NCBI RefSeq assembly: GCF_905475345.1
Contig: NC_066603.1
Coordinates: 857,001-921,000, forward strand
Source of the DNA: Vespula vulgaris
Lineage: Eukaryota > Arthropoda > Insecta > Hymenoptera > Vespidae
Direction of reading: 5' to 3'
Length of the DNA stretch: 64,000 nt
Made by a program: the position numbers and the translations under genes. A model generated the notes under the pieces. The model saw nothing but the letters and a program-made list of their open reading frames with translations, had not been told where the DNA came from and did not search any database. Every line of letters begins with the position of its first letter. The first letter of the stretch is position 1. Of the stretch, positions 57,992 to 64,000 are shown piece by piece.

Positions 57992-59886
57992 ATCTGTCTA
58001 CCTATCTGTATATACAGCTGCATATACAATATATATATGTGTATATATATATATATACGCATATATTTCATCGCGTAACCCCTTTTTTGAAAATTTGCTC
58101 CAGTCACCGACAGCGGCTTGCCCAGGGGTCGTCGTTGCTTCTATCGATGCCTTTGCTTTTCAGCAATATCAAAATTTCATGATAACTCGTTTTAACGACC
58201 GCGATCGAACCTCGATAATTACTTGAAATATGTGACCTCCGGGGAAAGTTCTTTTATATCTTTTTCCTACTATAAATATATATTATATATTACCAATGGT
58301 AGTTAAAAAGAAGACAGAGGAGACCGATACAACTGAACTAGTTCAAACGTCTGTAAATTCAATGTTCTTATCCCTGTCTACGAAACAAATAAAAAAGAAA
58401 CAAATATGTAGAAGAGAAAAAAGAAAGATTCCTTATTTGATCCCTATGAAATGATCTTTGATAGGTAATATAAGTATAATTTCGTAGAAAAAAAAGAATG
58501 AAAGAAGACTTACAAAAAAAATTTACACAAACGCACTCACGAGTATGTGGACGATATCAAAAAATTACATGGCACACAAAACGACGTGATTCGAGATGAT
58601 GTGAAAATGATAAAGAAGGGTCGGAGTAACGAAGGGGAAGATTTAGTGTGGTTGAAGAATGGTAGAAGAGAAAGGGGAAATGGAGAGAGGGGAAAAAGGA
58701 CGTGTCGCTGCGAGGGATAATTTTAATCCTACACTTTTGGATGGGATTAATCCGTCTCGTCGTCGTACAGCTCGATTAAATTATCGTCTCTTTCTCTTTC
58801 TCTTTACCCCATCCTTCTCTGAAAGGATCATTCTCCATTCTTTTTTTCTTACACATTCCAGTTTCTTTTTTCTTCTTCTTTCTTCAAATATTCGTAGGAA
58901 ATAACTTTTTTCTGTTCTCTTTTTTTCTTTTTTTTATTCTCTCTCTCTTTCTTTCTCTCTATCTATCTATCTATCTACTTATCTATCTATCTATCTCTCT
59001 CAAGCAAATTCTTCGTCGTTGAAATCGTCATTCGAGAGGACGAGAACGATTAACGTTACCGTTACGATATTATTTATCGTGCTTGGTCGAATCCAAACGC
59101 GAGTATAGGTAGCTACATAGCTTTAGGGCAGCTCGTAACGCAGCTATTAAAGATAAACGACTGCTAGGAAGATTTAATCGTCCGGTACGAATAAATCCGA
59201 AAGCACCTCTCGCAATGTACGACCTGCTACGAATGGCTACTCGTTGTGTGTTAGTCTTATCCTTGTTTATCGATCTCTCTTCCTCTCTCTTTCTCTCTCG
59301 TATTCTCTTTTTTCTCTGTCTCTTTTTTCTCTCTCTTTATCGCTGTAGGTGTATTTGAAAGATTCAGGTTTATATCAAACGAGCCTCCTTTTACGTTTAT
59401 TTCACGTTTGTTAATTGTGATATTAAAAGAATGTAGGAAGATTGAAAGAGAAAATTGATATGAAATAACAGGGATCCTATGATGTTTTTATTGAAACTTT
59501 TATCTACCAGATATCACAGTTGGTAGAAGATATTAAAAAAGGAAAAATCATGAAATGAAATAAAATGAAATGAAATAAAATAAAAAGGAGGAAAAAGGGA
59601 AGGTATATATCGAAAGAAAATGAAGGAGGGGAAAAAAAAGCAAAAAAAAAAAAGAAAGAGAGAGAAGTATAAAAATAACTGTAATAAATTTTATCAAAAC
59701 GGAATACCTATGTTGAGTTCACTATTACGAGATCGATTTTTAACGAAAACTCGAGTTTTCACCGCGAACTCGAACAGTCTCGACCAAGTTATATTTACAC
59801 GAGCAAATCATCATAACGGTTGACCAATATCGTATAGGAGTTATCACTAGAGGTAGCTTTTGCAAACGTTTCGATATTTGTTGGAG

Positions 59887-59951
<65 letters not shown>

Positions 59952-59960
59952 TGTATGTAT
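59887..59960. repeat. (TA)n then (TATG)n compound repeat
   Basis: TA units to about 59924, then TATG units to about 59960. Confidence 0.9.
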
Positions 59961-62189
59961 ATATCGTGATCTCGAATCATCTTGGTATCGAACGGATTTG
60001 TCAACGACATAGAGAGTTCGTTTCCTTTCGTTTCGAGAATCCACCAAAGGGAATCGTTTTTTAGTCACGAAAACGTAGTAACAGAGTTTTCTGTCGAATA
60101 ACGATCGACGTCTCGAAAATCGTAACAACGTGTGAGAATATTGCAATATGTTTTCTTTTTATTTTCAACGTGCACGCTGTTTTCTAACGTCTACGTTTAC
60201 ATATTTTATGTACATATGAGTGTATTTCTATATATGTGTGTGTGTGTATATCTACAAATATTTGGTTGATTTTCTTAGACGTCAAGATAAGAAAGAAAGA
60301 GAAGGAAATGAGCTGAAATAAAAAAGAATAACGTGCTGTGCATATATATAAATATATACACACCTATATAAATATAAAATCGTATGTGTATACAGCTTGG
60401 TTCACGTAAAGCATTGCAAAACTGTATCCATCCGAAAAGTGTTTACACTATATACGATATAAAATGTGCAATTGATAACTTTTTACTTTTTATTCTTTTT
60501 TTTTTCCTTCTATTAAACGATCAATTCCCAACTCTATTAATTAAATTTATAAAAAATATTTTCAACGCAAATTTATAAGGATTTCCACGAGAAACATTTC
60601 GTAATACTTTACGTGGATCACTCTGTATATATCTATATACATATACATATACACACACACACACATATATATATAGACACCCCCCGTGGCCAGAGAGCAC
60701 CCTTTCACTCCCATCAGAAAAGAGAGATACAAGTAGTTTGGGCTCGATAAGATTGCGGGGTAGCGAGCGAAGGGATTGGAGCCGTGATGGCTGCATTGTT
60801 TCTTGCCGACGTTGCTCCGCAAACTGGCTCCACGTTGGAGCTCTGCGGATTGCACTTTGCGTTTTCGCCGAGTCTCCAATATGGCGATCTCATGCACCTT
60901 CCATCCTTCTCTCTCTTTCACTCTTTTTCTCCTTCCATTTTTCTCTTTTTCCTCTCGACCGACCTCTCGCTTTTTGCTTGACCAGCAAAAAGCTACGGTG
61001 GAGTCGATAAACGCGAGCCAAAGAGAGCAAGAGAGAGAAAGAGAGAGATAGAAAGATTTCCTCTCTTTCTTTCTCTCTCTCTCTCTATATATATATAATA
61101 TCTTTCGCAAAAATTTCAAAAGTAACTATTTAGAGAACCGATCGAAATAGATTTACACCGGAATTTTTGCAAAACACGTTTCGTCCATCTTAAACGACGA
61201 TAAGTTTCAAGACAAACTAGGACAAAGAAACAAAGAAGAAGAAAAAGAGAAAGAAAGAAATAGAAAAAGAGAAAGAGAGAGAGAGAGAGAGAAAGAAATA
61301 CACAGATAGATGGAGAGCAGTCGTTGAACTTTAGCTAGCAAAAAGTTATCGACGAGGAAGCAGACTCTACGTCGTCGTTGGAAACGAAGACGGTCGGTGT
61401 GAGAACGCCAAGAGAAATCGTTCGACCGTCGAACTAATTTAACGCTCGGTTAAAGCGAAATCCGACTGTCCTGACTGCTGATCGTACTCGTCTAAAGTCG
61501 CGAGCTACGAAGGCGAGAGACCGTGGCCTTCGAGAGAATCTCTTTCCTTCTGTCTCTCTTTCTTTCTTTTAACTCCAATCCCTTCTCCCTACGAAGACCC
61601 CGTAGACTCTTAGAAGAGTTACTCGGTGCTTTTCTAGCATCGAGTTATCCAAGCGAGATCGCGATTGATTTTTTCTATTTTTTCTTCTTCTTGCCTTCGT
61701 ATTCCTTTTTCTCCATTCACCCTCCCACTAACGTTTTCCCTTCGTTAGAAAGATTTTTCGATTACGACGATCGTATTTTAGATAATGTAATCAGAAACGA
61801 ATGCAAATGATGTCACGAAAGAAATGAAAAGAAAAATTCCGATCGTTATGTTCTGTATCGAGGATATTTAAAATCTCTTTCTTTCTCTCTCTCTCTTTCT
61901 TTGTACGTGTATGTATGTATGTAAGTTATGTGAGTTTGTGGGTCTTTCAAAGACTATAGGATTTCGTTTAGGAAAAACGTTTTACGGATAAATCGATGGG
62001 TAAACACGTTCTCGGATTTCCCACTAGGAAAGCGTGTTCCACACTCTCGAGTTTAAATGTAAGTAAGTTTGTATCTACGCGGTGTTAGTTCCGTTTAGAT
62101 AGGAAAGTAGGTAGTCGGGGGATCTCTAAACATTGAAACAGAAGAAGGACGATTAAGGGGACGACACGTGCGACGATAGATACTGAGTG

Positions 62190-62266
62190 AGAAGAAGAAG
62201 AGGAGGAGGAGGAGGAGGAGGAGGATTGAGGGAGGACTAGTAGTCAAAGGGTAGTAGTAAGAGTAA

Positions 62267-62319
<53 letters not shown>

Positions 62320-62352
62320 ATAGTAGTAGTAGTAGGAGTAGGAGTAGGAGTG
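62190..62352. repeat. (AGG)n then (TAG)n compound repeat
   Basis: AAG/AGG units at 62191-62226 and about 22 TAG units at 62268-62330, ending in AGG-containing variants. Confidence 0.9.
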
Positions 62353-64000
62353 AGTACTATGGTCCATTAGTGCTATACGTGGCTTAAGGAATTCGAGTTT
62401 TAAACGGTTTGCAGTTCGTACAGGCGAGCTCTTTAATGGACATCAGGCCTAAAAGGCAGTGCTTCCCTAAAATGGCGCCGTAGTAAAGTGTTATAACTCT
62501 GACGCGTTCGTTGAAAGGGATAGAGAAAGAAGGAGAATGAGAGAGAGAGAGAGGGAGAGCAGGAAGAGGAGAGTTGAAGAGAAAAGTTGCGAAAAATGCA
62601 GGAGCGGATAATGGCGAAGAAGGAAACAGAAGAAGACAGTGGATGTATCCGGTTGCTGCCACTAAAACGATTCCTTTACGCCATACAAACGCATTTTTCC
62701 TTTCTAACGACGTCATCAATATCTAATGACGTTTACTAGTAAACCGTACAACACGTTTAATCCTCGAAACGTCTACAACCTATACATTTTCCATCCGGAT
62801 AGATCTGTCGTCAGCAACGATCTTAATTCTAATTATTTTGACAGGAATTTTCCAGCCCCTGAATGTCCCTGACACTTTATACGTCGTTGATAATCTAACT
62901 TCCTGTTTATCAATCAGAAACTTCTTTTCTTTTCTTTTTTTTTTTCAAATCCCCTCACGTAAATCTCCCTATTTATCGATATACTAAGATGTGTAAGAAA
63001 GAGTTGCATATTTCGACGGGTTAAAAAGACATTTCAGAAATTTTTGTTAAGGACTAAAAGTATGTAATTATTCTTGAAAAATATTCGATAATCGTATATA
63101 TTCGCGTATATATTCTTATTCTATAAAGTAGACGGAAACATAACGATAGAAGAAATGAATTACGATGAAGTTCGCGAACGTTAACGAGCTCATAAAATTA
63201 AAACGAGTGATTAATACGTCGACGGGGTTCATTTTTAAAGAGAGTCGCAGGTACTCTACGCTCGTATTTTACAATAACAACGTCATTGCTCTTTTATTTC
63301 GAATAATTATGGTTCGAACGCGTTGCAACGTTAGGAAGGATGGCATGATTAATTGACGCAGAAGCTCTTTGGTTCTGTTTATAGGGGCTTGGATGATATG
63401 CACGAACATAGTACAATATGTTCATCTGGCGCGTTTGGTATTTCATCTTTGTTGCGTTTCAGAGTAATAGCGGTACACATACACACACACACACACACAC
63501 CATTCCAACATGGCAACATCTTGGCTTGCACTTTCATCATTAGCCATCTATTGTTCCAAACACACTCATCCACGTTCGACCCATTTCATGCCTTATCAAT
63601 CAGCATCAATGCCATGGTACAGAACCGAAGTGCCTCAACGACGAAGTCCTCGTACTTTCCGTGATAAGATCGTCAAACGCAGCTTGATTAGGAAGATTCT
63701 TGACGGTCCTGAGACAATTAACCACGATATCTAATGGCACTTCGCGTGCATACGTTCGAATTTATCCGGATCCGTTGATTTTCTCTTTTCAAGTGATATC
63801 GAATGGGATCAAATAACGCGAAATTTTTTGTCCTCTTCCCCGTTCCTCCCTCTTTTTTTTTTTTTATAACAAAGCAAAACGACAACGCCACAAACGAAAT
63901 CCTCTTTTCGCGCGCGATTTTTTTTTGCTATCCTCTTTCTGTTCCTCTTTTTTTTTTTTCATTTTTGTTCTCTCTTTTATTTTATTTTTCTGCACGCCAA

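Larger units (their letters stand above)
52979..64000. other. Repeat-rich region upstream of the Dscam2 Ig3 exon
   Basis: Probably upstream Dscam2 intron. I looked for Ig1/Ig2 signatures (Cys-x-Trp and YxC contexts) on the minus strand and found none. Contents are mostly microsatellites: (TA)n at 53573-53613 and 56227-56270, CAG at 55138-55162, a GGTGCT hexanucleotide repeat at 55393-55502, (GA)n at 56477-56580 and 56775-56880, (CT)n at 57422-57467, TA/TATG at 59887-59960, and (TAG)n at 62268-62330. Two unique islands (60720-60900 and 63350-63765) have balanced composition but no recognised product. Confidence 0.5.

Noticed and set aside
1..64000. tRNA, rRNA or snoRNA genes
   Set aside because: No B-box-like GGTTCGAATCC with a foldable cloverleaf and no rRNA blocks were seen. 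Introns of RpL18A were considered for snoRNAs, but no clear C/D or H/ACA boxes stood out.
52979..64000. Missing Dscam2 exons for signal peptide, Ig1 and Ig2
   Set aside because: No minus-strand stretch with the expected Cys/Trp/YxC spacing and flanking splice sites was found. They may lie outside the window or be too short to recognise by eye.

Overview
This window is nuclear DNA from an insect, most likely an aculeate hymenopteran (bee, wasp or ant). It is AT-rich, has compact phase-matched introns and is saturated with simple repeats, mainly (GA)n/(CT)n, (TA)n, (AAT)n and tetranucleotides. No tRNA, rRNA, CRISPR array, prokaryotic operon or intact transposase gene was seen. Species placement is inference from gene content and base composition. 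Exon junctions below were set by hand from splice consensus, codon phase and remembered family alignments. No search was run.

Layout. 208-1299 (-): F-box only protein 2/6/44-like ubiquitin-ligase adaptor with a glycan-binding FBA domain, 3 exons. 2132-3092 (-): ribosomal protein L18a (eL20), 3 exons with a 5' TOP-like tract. 3.1-7.45 kb: intergenic, AT-rich. 7456-12163 (+): CLN3/battenin, 7 exons, complete. 13917-15841 (-): actin-related protein BAP55 (BAF53/ACTL6 family), complete, tail to tail with CLN3. 15.9-17.9 kb: repeat-rich intergenic DNA. 17917-52978 (-): the 3' 35 kb of a Dscam2-type gene (honeybee name AbsCAM), from Ig3 to the stop codon. 53-64 kb: repeat-rich DNA, probably upstream intron of Dscam2. 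No exon for the signal peptide, Ig1 or Ig2 was identified, so the gene is partial here.

The main biological system is the Dscam2 gene. Its exons give Ig3-Ig9, FN1-FN4, Ig10, FN5-FN6, one transmembrane segment and a cytoplasmic tail ending in a hydrophobic C-terminus. Two different Ig7 exons (35163-35444 and 30173-30514) lie in series between Ig6 and Ig8. Both enter and leave in phase 1, so either can join Ig6 to Ig8. This is the arrangement expected for the mutually exclusive Ig7A/Ig7B choice of Dscam2/AbsCAM, and there is no Dscam1-like cluster of dozens of alternatives. Intronic features near the choice include a 17-bp stem-loop at 28651-28706, two CAG-repeat tracts (in the transcript) at 28.98 and 29.71 kb, and a (CUU)n tract at 34.4 kb.

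Other unusual items are a GC-AG intron inside FN1, a 57-bp tandem array in the Ig3-Ig4 intron whose units carry CACGTG and CArG-box (CCATATATGG) sequences, a neighbouring ~150-bp tandem repeat, and a 132-bp TA-flanked inverted-repeat element that looks like a Tc1/mariner-type MITE.
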